Positions 22,651 to 37,200 of a stretch of 60,000 nt of DNA are shown here, piece after piece. Where the stretch lies: the NCBI RefSeq assembly GCF_964355755.1, contig NC_092671.1, forward strand, positions 2,028,501 to 2,088,500. The letters run 5' to 3'. Under the pieces are notes generated by a model. That model had not been told where the DNA came from. It searched no databases and saw nothing but the letters and a program-made list of their open reading frames with translations. Each line of letters begins with the position of its first letter. The stretch's first letter is position 1. The position numbers and the translations under genes were made by a program. This DNA is from Antedon mediterranea (taxonomy: Eukaryota; Echinodermata; Crinoidea; Comatulida; Antedonidae).

Positions 22651-23104
22651 GATGATGATGATATGAACATGATGATGATGATATGAACATGATGATGATG
22701 ATATGAACATGATGATGATGATGATGATAACATGAACATGATGATGATGACATGAACATGATGATGATGATGATGATGATATGAACATGATGATGATGAC
22801 ATGAAAATTATGATGATGACATGAACATGATGTTGACATGAACATGATGATGATGATGATATGAACATGATGATGATGACATGAAAATGATGATAATGAT
22901 GACATGAACATGATGATGTGAATATGATGATGATGATGATGATAATATGAACCTGATAACATGAACATGATGATGATGACATGAACATGATGATGATGAT
23001 ATGAACATGATGATGATGACATGAAAATGATGATGATGATGATGACATGAACATGATGATGTGAACATGATGATGATGATAATAATAATGATAACAATGA
23101 ACAA
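22651..23104. repeat. GATGATGAT/ATGAAC microsatellite array
   Basis: Compound array of GAT runs broken by ATGAACAT or ATGAAAAT every 12-30 bases, about 450 bp long. It yields histidine/isoleucine/valine-rich minus-strand frames in all phases, which is why several overlapping open frames appear here. Confidence 0.95.
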
Positions 23105-23152
23105 GATGATTATAACAATAGTTGTGATGATGATTGTGGTGGTAGTAATAAT

Positions 23153-23501
23153 GCACTTGTCAATTGTATGACCCATTATACCCCTGGGAGAGGTACTCAT
23201 TTGTCAATTGTATGACCCATTATACCTCTGGGAGAGGTGCGTCATTTGTCTGATGTCCATCATACCTTATGAATACCATTATTATGTCAAAAAATGAACT
23301 TACCTTTAGGTAACCATGACGCACTCATTGTGACAATGTTGTTTATGATATGGTGGGTGGTAAAGTGATGGCCATTGACACACTATTGTTCATTAATGCA
23401 ATGTACTATTTAGGTTCCTCCGTCAATAATTATTTGTAAATGACGCATCCATGACGCACCTCTCCCGGGCTCGTATAGTGGATCATACAATTGACAAGTG
23501 C
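23153..23501. mobile_element. MITE, TIR GCACTTGTCAATTGTATGA
   Basis: The ends are inverted copies of GCACTTGTCAATTGTATGA continuing through a GGGAGAGGT motif. The left terminal block is tandemly duplicated (second copy from about 23203). It lies against the GAT microsatellite. Confidence 0.65.
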
Positions 23502-24239
23502 ATAAACATGATGATGACGTCACTAATGATGCTGATTTTACTTATAAAAATGATGTAATTTAATTTTCGATAATCACAAAGATGGTAAGGTAATAGGCCT
23601 ATGATAATGATTGTAATTTGTGGAAAGATGATGATGTCATATATGCTCATTAAAAAGTGTACAAAATTAAATTAATCTTCAAATAAATACAGTTAAAATA
23701 GATTCTTTATTGGAGTACTTTTTGATGTCGTCATCAAAGCCAAGTAGACAGCCGAGTACTTGTTATGGATTTTAAACATTTTCAACAGGATTAAGCACTT
23801 AAAAATAATAGTTAAGAAAGAAAAATAAAGAAAAAGGAAAATAAATTAAAAATCCAATTTAGGCTATTTCAATCATTCCGTGTGACATGTGTTTGTGGTT
23901 TCTTTGTTCTAAATTTTAAAAAGTGACACTTGTACTACACTTGTATTGTGACAAATGCTATACTGTACAATGACAAATGCTACACATTATAAAGACAAAA
24001 TGTGTTACGGTAGTTACACATAAATGACAAATGGAACATATAAAAAGAGATGATAGTAACTGTCTACAACCTGGTAGCCTTGTTGAAAGGTATTTTAAAG
24101 TTTAATTTAATTATTAATTGTATGTAACAAAGGACTTACAGATTTGAACATTACGACAGAAAATTAAAGGTGATTTCCTGTTTCAGTTTTGCCCTTTCCT
24201 TTTACTCCACAATGGTGGTCGAAAATTAAGATTAAGATT

Positions 24240-24477
24240 TAAAGCCTTGTTTACACTATGTAACAAAAAAATATGATGTGCCCATATATGGACATGATGA
24301 TGTCATATATCATTCAAGACATTTTATTGGTCCACTTTAAAATGGAAACTTGTTTTGCTTGGCATAATTAAGACAATCAAGCAACAAAGAAAAATACATA
24401 TTTGGAAAAATCAGCACGATATTTGGGCACATCACACTTTTTTGTAAAACTAGTTTGATAGTGTGGACAGAGCTTTA
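24240..24477. mobile_element. MITE family A copy 3
   Basis: A longer copy (238 bp). The left end is AGCCTTGTTTACACTAT, diverged; the right end AGTTTGATAGTGTGGACAG is close to consensus. The right flank is TTA. Confidence 0.6.
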
Positions 24478-25961
24478 GACTATCTACTGTCTGTCAAGCA
24501 GTAACGTACGGTACATCAGAAGATTGAAACTAAGTTTTTATTTTATGAGTACTTTTACGACCGGCAGAATTCATTTCATAAAAAGCATTAATCTTTTAGT
24601 TTGTTTACACAGAATATTGGTTTGCTTCGTCGTGAGTGTGTGGACTCTACGGAGACTTTTTCCTGGAAATTAAGCAATCTCAAGAACTCTAATCTATAAA
24701 CAGTCACCTATTTCAAGTAGTTAACCGGCGTTTTAATTAAACGACGAAACTGCTCGTTCAAATACTTGGAATAAATGTATAACTTTAGTTATTGTCACCC
24801 AATAGGCCACCAATCCATGTAAAAGAGCTATTTCATTATTACCTGAACAAAGCATCTGTTCAATGGCATGTTTTTGTTAATTAAAAAAAAATTCTTTTTA
24901 TAACAGTACAATTCCAATTCCAATCCAAACGGCAAATAAACCTCAAATTCTGTCTTTTAGCTAAATTTAAATATACGCTGCTGTGTGATAAAATGATGGC
25001 AAAGGAATTAGTTCAAAAACTCAATGCAGATTGAATTATTTTGAGCTGGTTGTTCAACAACAAACGAATGCTTACTGATGCGTGTCATCTCAACAGCCTG
25101 CCTTGCAAACAATTTAGTTTTTGAAACGGTGAATTTCATTCATGTCGGGGAAAAAATAACATTTTGAAATTTAGCTAATAATAGATTAACCCGGTAGATC
25201 AGAACACAATGCTAAATGTGTGTACTTAGACAATTTGTGGTTTTACATTCTAATATATTTTATGTGCAGTCAGTAGTCAATGGTTACGATTCATATCATT
25301 GTACAGTGAGCTGTAATAAACAATAATGCTTTAGAACAACTCCTGTATTAATGCATGTTACACAACAAACATCATTTCATACTGTTCTCTATATTATTAT
25401 GGGCTATAAAGAATAGTAGTAAGGAGTACAATTATTTTATGGGTAAAACTAAAATTATAATCACATTAAAATTGTTTCTAATCGGTAACAATGAAATTGA
25501 AAATTAATATTCTGTATTAAGAAAACAATCAAATTAAATATCTCTTTAAAATGTCTCAAATTTATACATTTTATTAAATTGATAATAATTGTGGAACGTA
25601 GTGTGTGCTTGACAGTTTAGTCCATTACGGTAGAGTGTATAGAACATTTTAACTTTTCATATCAAAGTCCTCCCTCTGGAGAGCACAGGGTATTGTTGGT
25701 TTATCCAGTTAACTTGGGCACGAAACAGACTAAAAATATATATATAAAATAATTTAGCTATAGACTAGTCAAGAATTGATGCGACTAAACTTTTATCAAC
25801 AATGAAACGTATGGATGAGTTTATATTCTGGTATTTGGCAAACCAGCTCATATTCTACAATCATGTACAGTACTTTCAATCACAAATTAATTGTATAAAA
25901 AAAATGGATACTGCAGGGGAATTCCCCAGTGGGGTCCCATATTGCAAATAGGTTCCAGAAT

Positions 25962-26153
25962 TGGCTCTGTCTACACTATCAAACTAGTTTGACAATAATT
26001 AAAAGTGTAATGTGTCCAAATATGGTAGTGCTATGCCAAAATATGGTAGTGGTATGCCCAAATATTGTAGTGATATGACATCATCATGTCCATATATGGG
26101 TACATGATCATATTTTTCTGTCACATAAAGTTTGATAGTGTAGACAAGGCCTT
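25962..26153. mobile_element. MITE family A copy 4
   Basis: Ends GGCTCTGTCTACACTATC and its near complement. The interior has three tandem copies of an AATATGGTAGTG-type unit. Confidence 0.65.
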
Positions 26154-28236
26154 AGCAAGTTTGGCAGATATTGTATACAGCATAGCCATGTGGTAAATTG
26201 GTAGGATACAAAACTGTTGATATAATATTATGAAAGACAATAGGATTTGAATACATTATCCCATTGTTTAGTTGGCCCATTTTGCTGGTTGTTGGTACAA
26301 TACTATAGTTAAATTTGTTTAAACAAACAATGTCTGCAATGGCTATCAATATTGTGTTGACAAGTTCAGACTATCGAAACAGCTGATACCATGCCATTTA
26401 AAAAAATGTTCAGGCTGGTTCTCTGACGCCGTGGTTACTTTCTATTGGTTTGAATTGTGCTCAGTAATGAATGGATTTGAAAAGCCTGAACCTTGACTTC
26501 TTGATCAAAACAATAACTCAAAAGAGTCAAAAGGTATTTTATTGGACAGATATGAACTAGGAATCTTAAGGCCAAATTATTTTTAAACAAGAAATATTTC
26601 TTAAATATTTTATACCGTCTACGTATCCCACTAAATGAGTGGCGCGAAATGGTGATGAGTAAAGACGACCAGGCCCTGCCTAGGCAGTGGCTCAAATTGC
26701 CGGCGGCAACTAAATCAGTCTTGTCAAATTAGTAAAAAGTATGAATGGCCTATAATTATAATATAATAATTTTCCAATCCTAATAAAATAAAATGACATC
26801 CACATGCCCTATCAGCATAAACAACCTTGTCTAAGTGAAGGATGGTATATAATTGTGATGTCACAGCTAGCTGTACACAACAAAAGGATTGGGTACTGGA
26901 GGTGACATACCAAAACTGAGATTGAGAACAAAAAAAATATATTGTTATGCTTAAAATACAGTCGTCGTAGTTGGAAGGATGAATACGTTAATGTAGTTAA
27001 AGTATGGACAGCATTAAATAAACAACTAACAGGCAGGATTTAATCAAATATTGGTAATTTGTATAGCATGATAATATACTCAATTAGGCCCCGTCAAATA
27101 GACTGTCTTTGTGCACTTCCAACCAGAGCCAGGTGGCCTAGAAAAGTTCAATTTGTCCCTACCTAGCTACACAACAAAAATATTTTGTATAAATGATATA
27201 AAAAACAAGGATCTCAAACAAAAAGTTGAAGAAACTACATTAGACTGTTAATGTGTAAAATACGGTACATTACATGTTATAAAAATGTGTAAAACAATCT
27301 AAAAACCTACCGTAATTTAACACGCAATTAGCCTGAACTGCTGGTGTTTTGGAACCAAAAATACTCTTTGTTATTGTAATTTATGTCTGCTGCCCTCTAT
27401 CCGCCAATGGATTTTAAATGTCACTGGAATTTCTAAATTCTTTGTTTTCAATGTTTTCTGATAAATTAACTCACACAACAAAAGAAACCGTTTAATTAAT
27501 TATCTGAAGTGTGTTTGTTTGCTATTGTAAAAATTCTCTCCATGCCAAATTCAAACAAATCTACAAAATAACCAGATAGACAGTGTGTATTAAAGGATGT
27601 ATTGTTTTTTCCAAAATGGAAAATTGAATCAATATCACTATTTTTTGCTTTAAATATTTTTAATATACTATTATGTGGCAATAAAATGGCAAAATTCAGA
27701 AAAAACATTAATACAAATTTTCTTCTAGGGGTGAAAACAATCCATTCTAATAAATGTGGGTGTTTTTTAAACTTGATCTATTTATTGTTTTTTTCGATAA
27801 TTCTGTTGCCATCTGCTGCTTTTCAAATTGTTATTGTTCATGGTTTATGCATGGAGGTATCCTCCATGGTTTATGAGTGCTGCGTCACTGATGTAAAAGT
27901 ATAGTTTTAATCAATTATTAGATCAAACAAAAAACTCCAAATAAATATGGCATTCAGTATTTCAAACTTTATTTTTTCATCTTCAGGAAAGATCTTTATT
28001 TGTTGAAATGAAGAAATAAAGTTCCAACAATTACAAGGTACTGTAATTATCAAAACGTATGTGTCAAAACTTTGCGTGTTTCCCACGTTTTTTTTAAATC
28101 GATCGCCTGATGAAACAAAAAACCTACGTACTACCCTCTATAGTTTGAAATTATTTTCTACTGGACCCAAAACTGTGGCTATTTATCAGTAGTCACAGTT
28201 TATAACTGCAGTGTTATTAAGTACCGGGAAAGTAAC

Positions 28237-31200
28237 ATGGCATCGGAGGCCAGTGCAGCATATGGCAGTGTGAGTTCAAGTGAGAAAAGTAAGTATCAAC
28301 TAACTATTTATTTACGATTTTGTCAGAATTAAGTATTTGTACGTATGTAGTGTATTTTGACACGACTCTGTCAGTAATGGGCGTATTTAACAGCCATCAT
28401 GGATCGGTTTGTAAAACAGGTCTGTGATTTGATGTTTACCTAGTAAAGTATTGTGTTTACTATATTGTCCGTGTACACTGACCCGTTTCTGGTTGTACAG
28501 TTTGAATAGGTTCAACCTGTTTGCGTTAAAATCTCCCCTTATTAGTTTATATACGTGGATATTTTTTAGATTTTCTAGCTCCCTATGCCGTGTTTTAAAA
28601 GGTATAAATATAAATAGATCATTTTGTAGTTCTGTTTTGATTAATGTTATTTTTAAAGTCAAATGTCAAGTCTGTCAAGTAGAATAGAATTAGGAAGTAG
28701 GTGTGTACAGGCTGTTAAAAATCGTTTACCGTGAGAAGTGTTTTACTCGCGTGTATTTTCGAGTGCAATTCGAGCGTTAGAAATATTTTGATGTTTAAAA
28801 GTATGTGAATTTTTATTTGATTGTCTTCATTAATTTAAAGAACACACGGGGTGATAAACGATTTTTTAAACAGAATTGTACAGTATCAGAAATAAAGGGC
28901 AAGGGGTTGCTTTGTCAGTGTTTTTGATAGTGGTATCCTTAAGGCCAATTTACACACAGATGAGTGGTAACAGTGAACTGTAACGGTAATCGGAACACTG
29001 CATAGCTTGTCCCACATAGAATCTGTACTTTTCCTGAGTGGAAAACTCCTGTCCGCTCTATGCTGTGTGTAAATGGTCATAAGAAATAACATAAATATAG
29101 ATTATATATTTTCATTACCATTACCACTTGTCTGTTTAAATCGGCCTTTATTTGATTTATCATTTAAAAATCATTTTTTTAATTTTTATTTTATGTTTTC
29201 AGTTTAGCTTTGACCCTGACCCCTTCGTCGTTACCATGCGCCTTATTTTTGTTTGAAGAGTCTGATTATTTTCACCATGGCACAGCTTTTCGTCGATGCT
29301 GAAACGCTTGACCCCTTCGATGGTAACATATCAGGTCAGGTTGTTGACCTATGCATCCTGCATGAAACATGCATGATGGGATTGTTTCGTTAGCATGGAT
29401 TTAAGCGCATGTATTGATTAAGTTAACACAAAAATGCTAAAATATGAATTGTCATTTACATTTATTTTTCATTTGTTGTAATTATAATATATTATATTGA
29501 TTATTGATTTTCGTTAGCTCGGTTTAACTTAGGGACTACCTAGAATAAAAGAATTTGTGATGCTTAATCCGGAGGCATGGCTTCAAACAGAGCGCTTAAT
29601 TTATTCCCATTTTTATAGCCACTACTTTTTAGAATCGGAAAAGAGCAATTTTCAAAGATTCCTATAACAAGAAATGATGACTGCTCTTTGTTAATTAATT
29701 TTGTAGAAAGAAAATAATAACTAGATTTAATTCGTCACTATGACGAATTATAGGTTATATGCATTGATTTAAATAAAGATAATTGATTTTTAAAAGATAT
29801 ATGGATTGATTGATTTTCTCAGAATCTTTAATTATTTATAATATATGATAGGACCTTGCTAACGCGAACACCATAGCCGGTATCACAATCCGATCAAAGA
29901 TCCATATGCGTATAATGTCATAAACCACATTTGTTGTTACATAAAAATAAAGACATAAGTTAATTTTTATCTAGATTTCATTATAAATCATGTGTATAAT
30001 CTATACACTAAGAAATAAATTTGAACAAACAATACGGATAATAAAAAAAAATCTTATTTCGTTTCCCAAGGTGAGACTCGATCTCGGCACCTTGAATGCC
30101 ATAGACACGAGCACAGACCATCGAGCCATACACAACTCACTAAAAGTTGTAGAAAAATTCCTCCGTGTATTTACTATGCAGTAACCACTTTGATGCAAAT
30201 AGATTATTACATACCGAAATGAATTATAATTTTTTACTATGATGACATCTTTAAAATGTATACAAATGATGCACTGTCAAACTACATACTTTTAACTTTA
30301 ATATATGAATTTTTGAAGGAAGAAAGTTAATGTTAAGTTTGTTATTTTGGCCTAAGAAAATGTCATAATTTGTTTGATTGTCGAAATTATTTTTTTTAAA
30401 TTTAATATGCAATTAATGATGACTTAATCAACTTTTGTTCTCTTTATTTGATAATAAATCATACATATGATACATACACTTCAAGAAAATGAAATAAAAA
30501 ATAGGTGTTCCCCTGCATTCTGACGATATATATTAATTTTAAAATTTAGCATATTTTCACCATTTTGTTAACTTATACGTGCGTAGCCAGTCACTTTTGA
30601 CGTGCTCGTATAACGCAATTTCGAGTTGAAACCTTAATCAAATATGATGATATTATTAAAGAAAGATTGTAAAACAGAAATCGGGCAAAAAGAGTGCGCA
30701 TTAACGTTTAACGCGCAGTGCGCGTGCAAAAATCTGCGCACTCATGGCAATTTTTTAAACGCTTAAAATTGCCTGAAACGTACTCTAATTTCATCGAAAA
30801 TAAATTTTGACAATTTTGAACATTTTAAGCGCGCGTACGCAAGCGTTATATGCGCTACGCACGTAATTTTATTGCCATATGATGAAATATGACCTGAAAT
30901 TTATGAGTACCAAATTTTGTTTAATTGTGATTCATGCTTGTGAAGATATGATTACAAACGTGATTTCGTAAAATCGCGCGTAGACCGCGTAATTTTTGAT
31001 TACGCATCGTGAAAATATAACCACATCGATTCCTGGCCATGAGGAATATACTCTGAAAACTTGACTTAGCTAGATTAAACTGATGCCAAGATAATGCACG
31101 GACAAAATAGTGCTAAGGAAAGAATAAATAAATAAATAAATAAATAAAGATTTTGACAGAATCAAGAGGTTATATGCATATCATGCATATAACCTAATTA

Positions 31201-34200
31201 CTATTGTAGCAGGCAGTTCCAGGTGAAGTTCAAAATTACTGTATTAAAAATATGATACAAATCATATTTCCTCATACACCTATTTTGCTGCCTCCTTCCG
31301 ATCAAACATTAGACTAACTCTACAATAATGATCTGTTTGGTTAGCTGACAGAAAACCAAAACACATTTTTTGCTGCAGCTAAAGTTAAGTAATACTCAAG
31401 GTATTCTAAGTCAGTGTAGAGTGAATATCTTTTGTATGTTTCACTATAAACCTTTTTAAATACCTTTGAATAGACTCAGTATTCTTCATAGTTGACTTAA
31501 CCCCATTGAATAGGAAGACCAACAATGAATCCTGTACAAAGGGGAAATCTGTTAATAAGTATTGAGGAACCTGCCACAGTTAACCAGTATTTAAAATCTG
31601 GTATTGTATATCCAGTATAAAGGCATTGAGAAAGAGAAGTAATAGAAATATTGATTGTTTTAAATCAGACAACCGTAATTACTTACTTACTTACTTACAT
31701 ATATCATTGTATGCATGTCTTGGCGTTTATCAACCTTACAGTATACACAAAGTTTAACACGTCCTACCCAATCAGAAACAATCACTCAAGCGTCCACCAT
31801 TTTTGTAGACTTTTATATTTATTGATACAGGTTTAGAATTTAGTAATCATAGTTTTTATGGGTTTTGGAGGCGTTTATGTGAAAACATACCGATAATATT
31901 ATGCACAGTACATAATTGATAATCCACAAACACAAAATATAAATGGGATTCATATGTTTTTTTCATGGGAATTTAGGCATCTTCAAGTTAGTGCATGTAA
32001 TTACAATCACAACCAATTTGACGATAGTGTTTTTTTAATCTCTTATACAGTTATTTCGTCTTCCAAAAGACAGACTTTAATCTCTCCCTTTTGAACGTTC
32101 ATACTATGGTATAAGCATTGTTCATACTATGGTATAAGCATTGTTCATACTATGGTATAAGCATTGTTCATACTATGGTATAAGCATTGTTCATACTATG
32201 GTATAAGCATTGTTCATACTATGGTATAAAGCATTGTTCATACTATGGTATAAGCATTGTTCATACTATGGTATAAGCATTGTTCATACTATGGTATAAA
32301 GCATTGTTCATACTATGGTATAAAGCATTGTTCATACTATGGTATAAAGCATTGTTCATACTATGGTATAAAGCATTGTTTGCTAATTGCATAAATTAGA
32401 ACTCTTTTAAAGAATCATGAATGCATACTGTTTAAAAATACTATATTTCAGTGCCTCTTGCTTTCAGTAGTTTGGTACAATAACACTTTAATATAAAATC
32501 CTATAGTATAGTAATTAGTACATGCAATATGATCTTTTATCTCTGCATGGTTAACTATTATCTGTTTTTCAATTTTCTCACCTCGATGGTACCTTTATAA
32601 ATTAATTTTTATTTTAATTAAACTTACTGTACCATAAAGACTTGCAAATCAAATTTAACCGGTCCTTTTTTTTTAAATTCTAAAATTGTGGTGGTGGAAA
32701 ACTGACAATATTAATATTTCTTTGATTTCTTTTCTATAATTTTAGATTCGTCAACATGTAGTGATGAGATGAGCCCACTTGAAGGTGGTGTAACTTTAGT
32801 AATTTTATTTTAACATGTCAACATTTATTTAATATGAAAATTTTGAATGAAAATCTTATACATGTGCTAGCCATCCTCAAATCGGAATTATAATAATTTG
32901 TCATTATAATCATTTTTTCATCTTGCTTAATATCAAGTAATTATGTTTACATTTGAACATGTCAAATGCCCAATTAAGCTTGTGTTCGCCAATTTTTAAA
33001 TTTTTCCTGAAACAAATATTATTTATTTTATTTTTATTTATTCAACTTCTCACTAACACTGTTAGTGAAGGATCGGGACCAACAGGTGGTGTTTGTGTGG
33101 ACTAGTTACCGGGGTAACCCCCTACTCGTCTCAAAAGATATACTAGGTTTTTTAAAGTGCACATGAGCTATGTGTACACTGGACCTACGGTTTATAGTCC
33201 TTATCCGAGAAGGCTCGTTCTACCACCAGAACCATGGAGTGAGTGAGCCTCGAACCCCTGTGGATGTTATGGCTACGTAATTACGGTTCCACTGTCTTAA
33301 CCGCTTTGGATACAGATTGGATACTGTACGTTATAACATTTTACTGTCTATATTTCACCTCGCTTTTGTCCATATTATTAAAAAAGCAACAACTATAAAT
33401 TGATGCTAGATAATAAAAGATTTTCATTCAAATGATTTTATTATTTTTTTGCTTTTGCTGTCTTTTCTTCTTTCCACTTTTTTTTTTCAATTTCATTTAT
33501 AACATTTAGTACTTTACAATCCCATTTTCCAAATCTCATCAATTTACAGAAACTCATTTTACGGATATTTAATTTCAATAACCATAACCATATTTTTGAT
33601 ATTTCAACTTTGGTTATATAGTGGACGTGTTTGATTAAGCATTCAACATTAATATCAAACTTGATTATATATATGTGGACACCATATGGAAAGACTGATT
33701 TAAAAAAAAAGATAGATATTAATGATTGATGCTGTATAGTTAAAAAAGAATGTGGACTAAAGTTATATTGTGGTTTACCAGCCAATATGGTTGGTATACG
33801 GCCACTATTGTATGATTCCATGATGACCTCTCTGCGATCAGACACTAGTCACATGGTTTTAAGTTTATAAAGTGTAAAAAAAAAAGTCTTCAGGTGCTGT
33901 GAAAACAAGTGTAAAGATGGTGATATGCCCTCATCGCTAACATGTGTTCGACTAATAAAATGCAGTTAGCACCAGTTGAGTCTCGGCGTCCTTCTCAGGA
34001 CTCCGGCGCTTCCTAAACTGACAAAAATAAATGGGTCTTAAACCTTATTATTATTATTATATTGTAATATTATTCTATGCAATTAACATAATGTACAAAT
34101 TATGTATCAACATTTAATAGCCGTGTTGTTATCAACGTAATCTACAAGTTATTTTTATTCTGTTTACTGACACCCACAATGACCTGACTAGAATGAGCTA

Positions 34201-37200
34201 GGCAAACAATCCCACGTACCCAAGTATCTTAATGACACTGTGTGTACAAAGTGTACACATTGAATGCGTAGCCAAACATGTGTGTTTAGTAAACTTTCCC
34301 TACTGTACTATCAGCAGTTTGGAACTGCAGATAACAAAAATAAGTTTTAATAAATGGTAACAGAAATTTCTAAACAGCTACCGTAGGAATATATATTTTC
34401 TATACATTTTTTTTCCAGTTCCTACTTTGTTTTAAAATTCATACGCATTCATACAGTACAAGTAATTCACTAATTACAGGATCTATAAACTTCATTTATC
34501 ATGCTTATAAACTAAGTCTCATTTGAGGCTTAGGGAATGGAGTTGAAAGAGTAGTGAGTTCCAACCCTGGCACTAGGTCAGGATTGAACCCTGGACCTTG
34601 GGATTGGAAGGCAAGCACGTTAACCACAAAGCTAAAGCTCCACTACAAACTCTCAATTTTTGTAAGATAATTTGAACTTGACTGTCTACTTAAAGACCAC
34701 TGCACCACTACATGAAATCCTCCCCCTCCCCATTTTCTTTCCCCAACAAAACTGTATTTAATATATCTTTTGCTATTTAAAATTCTTGGCTATAGTTGGT
34801 AACTAGGCATTAATGTTGTCAACCTTTAAATAACAAGTAATTCAGATGGCTCTGATCAATTACATTAAATTCAATCAATTACGACAGTATGGATTAAGAA
34901 ACATATGGGTTGAGCTTAAACGCTTTTGGCAACGTGGCTTGCGCATTGATCACATCTAAGATGGTGAAATGCATTTTTCAAAACAAATAGTTTATAAAAT
35001 GATATCTGCAAACAGAAAATGAGGAATATTCCCTGAGACATGAGGTGCGTCTCATTTTAGTAAGCACTTACATAAATTATATAATTCTGGTAGATGTGAT
35101 AGTGATAATGAATATCCAATAAATATTAAAAATATAGAAATTGTCCAAATTTATTTTCTTATACTAGATTAGAATGATATAAAGAACACATTAAAATTGT
35201 TTGACTTATATTATTAGAATTGAGACATTGAGAAAATTTAGAAATAGACATAATATCAACTTTAATTGTGAAATGTGAAACATTGATAAACATGTTCTTC
35301 CTATGTTCAATAAGGTATTTAATGTATAAAAAATACATACACTTATAAAAATACATTTTAGAATACTTATTATAAAAACATGAAACATATTGCAACATTT
35401 AAAACAATGATTTAAAAAAGAGTTCTCTTAAATTTCAAATTAAATTGTAAATTGCAGTTATGTTGCAATGATCATTATTTTGTTGTATAAAAAAGCAATG
35501 TTGCAGAGTGGACGAGGAGTAAGGGAAAAACCTTTCCCAAATAAACAGGCACTTCCTCTACCCCACTTTCTCCTTTAAAATAGAGCAACTTTATTAAAAA
35601 AAATATTTATGAATATTGCACTACACTTAGAAATAATAAAATTCATCAACAAAAATGAGTAAATAGCAGTGATGGTAAGGATATGCTTACTTGAATACGG
35701 ACGCAGTATTAACTGTATTACCTGCCATACTATAATGCCTCAACAACACCACACCTTTTTCCTTTTCTCCTTTTGTCTAAATCCTATTACTCAAGCCATT
35801 CATACAAATAATACTAATCTAATTCTTGACATATTTATACAGTACAGTAGACCAGGGAGGTAATAGACCCTCTATTGGGACACCCTTATTCAGGGACACC
35901 CCTATTATTTAAGATGTATTGTCCCCTAAAATCATTAAAAAGATTTATAAAATCAGACTTTGAATAGACTATTTTGCAGTTTTGACGAAGTTATTCACTT
36001 ACATAGAAAAAAGAGATTATGATAAAAAAGACTTTATTGAGATCAAGTTTATCTCAATTTTAAATCACACATAATTTGCTAGTACCCTGTGATGAGATCT
36101 TTGACAAAAATTTTCGTCTTTAAAAACAAATTATAGTATGCTATGGAGGAAAATTCTTCCTATGATTGCAATACTGCGGCGAACTTTTTGAATAAATTGA
36201 TAAAATAAATTGAAGCAAAAAAATCATTACAATACAACAGAACTCATTTATATAAACTGTTCTGAATATACAATATGCTGATACTGATTGTCTTTACTTG
36301 TCCATAATAAAAAACATTTCAACCTGTATTTGAAATTGCCATTAAAAAAATCAGTGCGAGACATACAAAATGCAATATCAATATACAGGAATATTTAAAT
36401 ATAAATATGTACTGTATGTAAATTTAATATCATTTTATCATTACAATTTATTAAAAATATTGTTTATTTATTTGAATATAGAGTTTGAAAGACAATAAAC
36501 ATTATAAAAAGATATTCAGGAATTATTTAAATACTTTACATTTGCATAATATAAAAAAAAATTGTGTAAAAACTTATTTATAAAAATTCTTCTGAATAAT
36601 GTGATTTTACAACTCTCGTTTTTTGTTAGCACAGTGGTGATGAAATTTACTAAAAAAAATAATTCAAAATATTATTTTTTCCACTTTATTTATATTATTA
36701 TAAAAATTCTTTTTTAAATGTGAATTTACAACTTCTTTCTTATTATCATTGGCACAGTGACAGATGGAAAACACATCACAGAATATTCTGTAACTACAAT
36801 TATATTTATTCAATATGTGGAACTATTCTCATTATGAAAACATTAAGCCCTGATGGGTTTAATATCTCATTTATGCCATTGATCACGAGAAAAAGACGAT
36901 ATATATTGTTATTATTTTAGCAGACTTAGAATAAGTAATATAACAGGCTTTACTGAGTTTACTTATGCTTGGACATTACCTTTTAGATTTTTGGCTAAAG
37001 ATGTATTGTCCCGGTCCCCCACGACAAAATAATTCTTTTTGTTGAATATACCATTTTAATGTAAAAAAAAAATTGGATAGACAAAAAAATGATTTAATTT
37101 TCATGTTTTTCTTTAAATATGACCATTTTTTATAAGTGAAAACATTATTTTTGGAAAGAGTGAATAAGATTATTGAAACTACAAAATGGCCTATTCATTG

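Larger units (their letters stand above)
22232..28236. other. Divergent intergenic region between ANKIB1 and PEPT start codons
   Basis: Six kilobases separate the two start codons. It holds a GAT-rich microsatellite (22651-23104), a MITE with a duplicated end (23153-23501), two family A MITEs (24240-24477, 25962-26153), a solo MITE end (about 25688-25731) and a one-ended relative of the 5363 MITE near 27593. Promoters and 5' untranslated exons of both genes should lie here, but I cannot place them. The short open frames match nothing I know. Confidence 0.5.
28289..32745. other. PEPT intron 1
   Basis: It holds Helitron-like copy 2 (29721-31197), a short ACTT microsatellite (about 31680-31700) and a 23-bp minisatellite (32097-32379). 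The rest is unremarkable AT-rich sequence. Confidence 0.6.

Noticed and set aside
22608-23200. Histidine/isoleucine-rich minus-strand frames up to 182 codons
   Set aside because: They exist in several overlapping phases and are translations of the GAT microsatellite.
26435-26695. Minus-strand 86-codon frame as a possible retroelement fragment
   Set aside because: No reverse-transcriptase or other motif could be identified.
27602-27904. 100-codon plus-strand frame upstream of PEPT
   Set aside because: It begins inside a relative of the TTAAAGATGTATTG MITE, and the composition is that of AT-rich non-coding DNA.
33441-33845. 134-codon minus-strand frame in PEPT intron 2
   Set aside because: AT-rich, ends in a lysine-rich low-complexity tail, no recognisable domain, and no splice or conservation evidence available.
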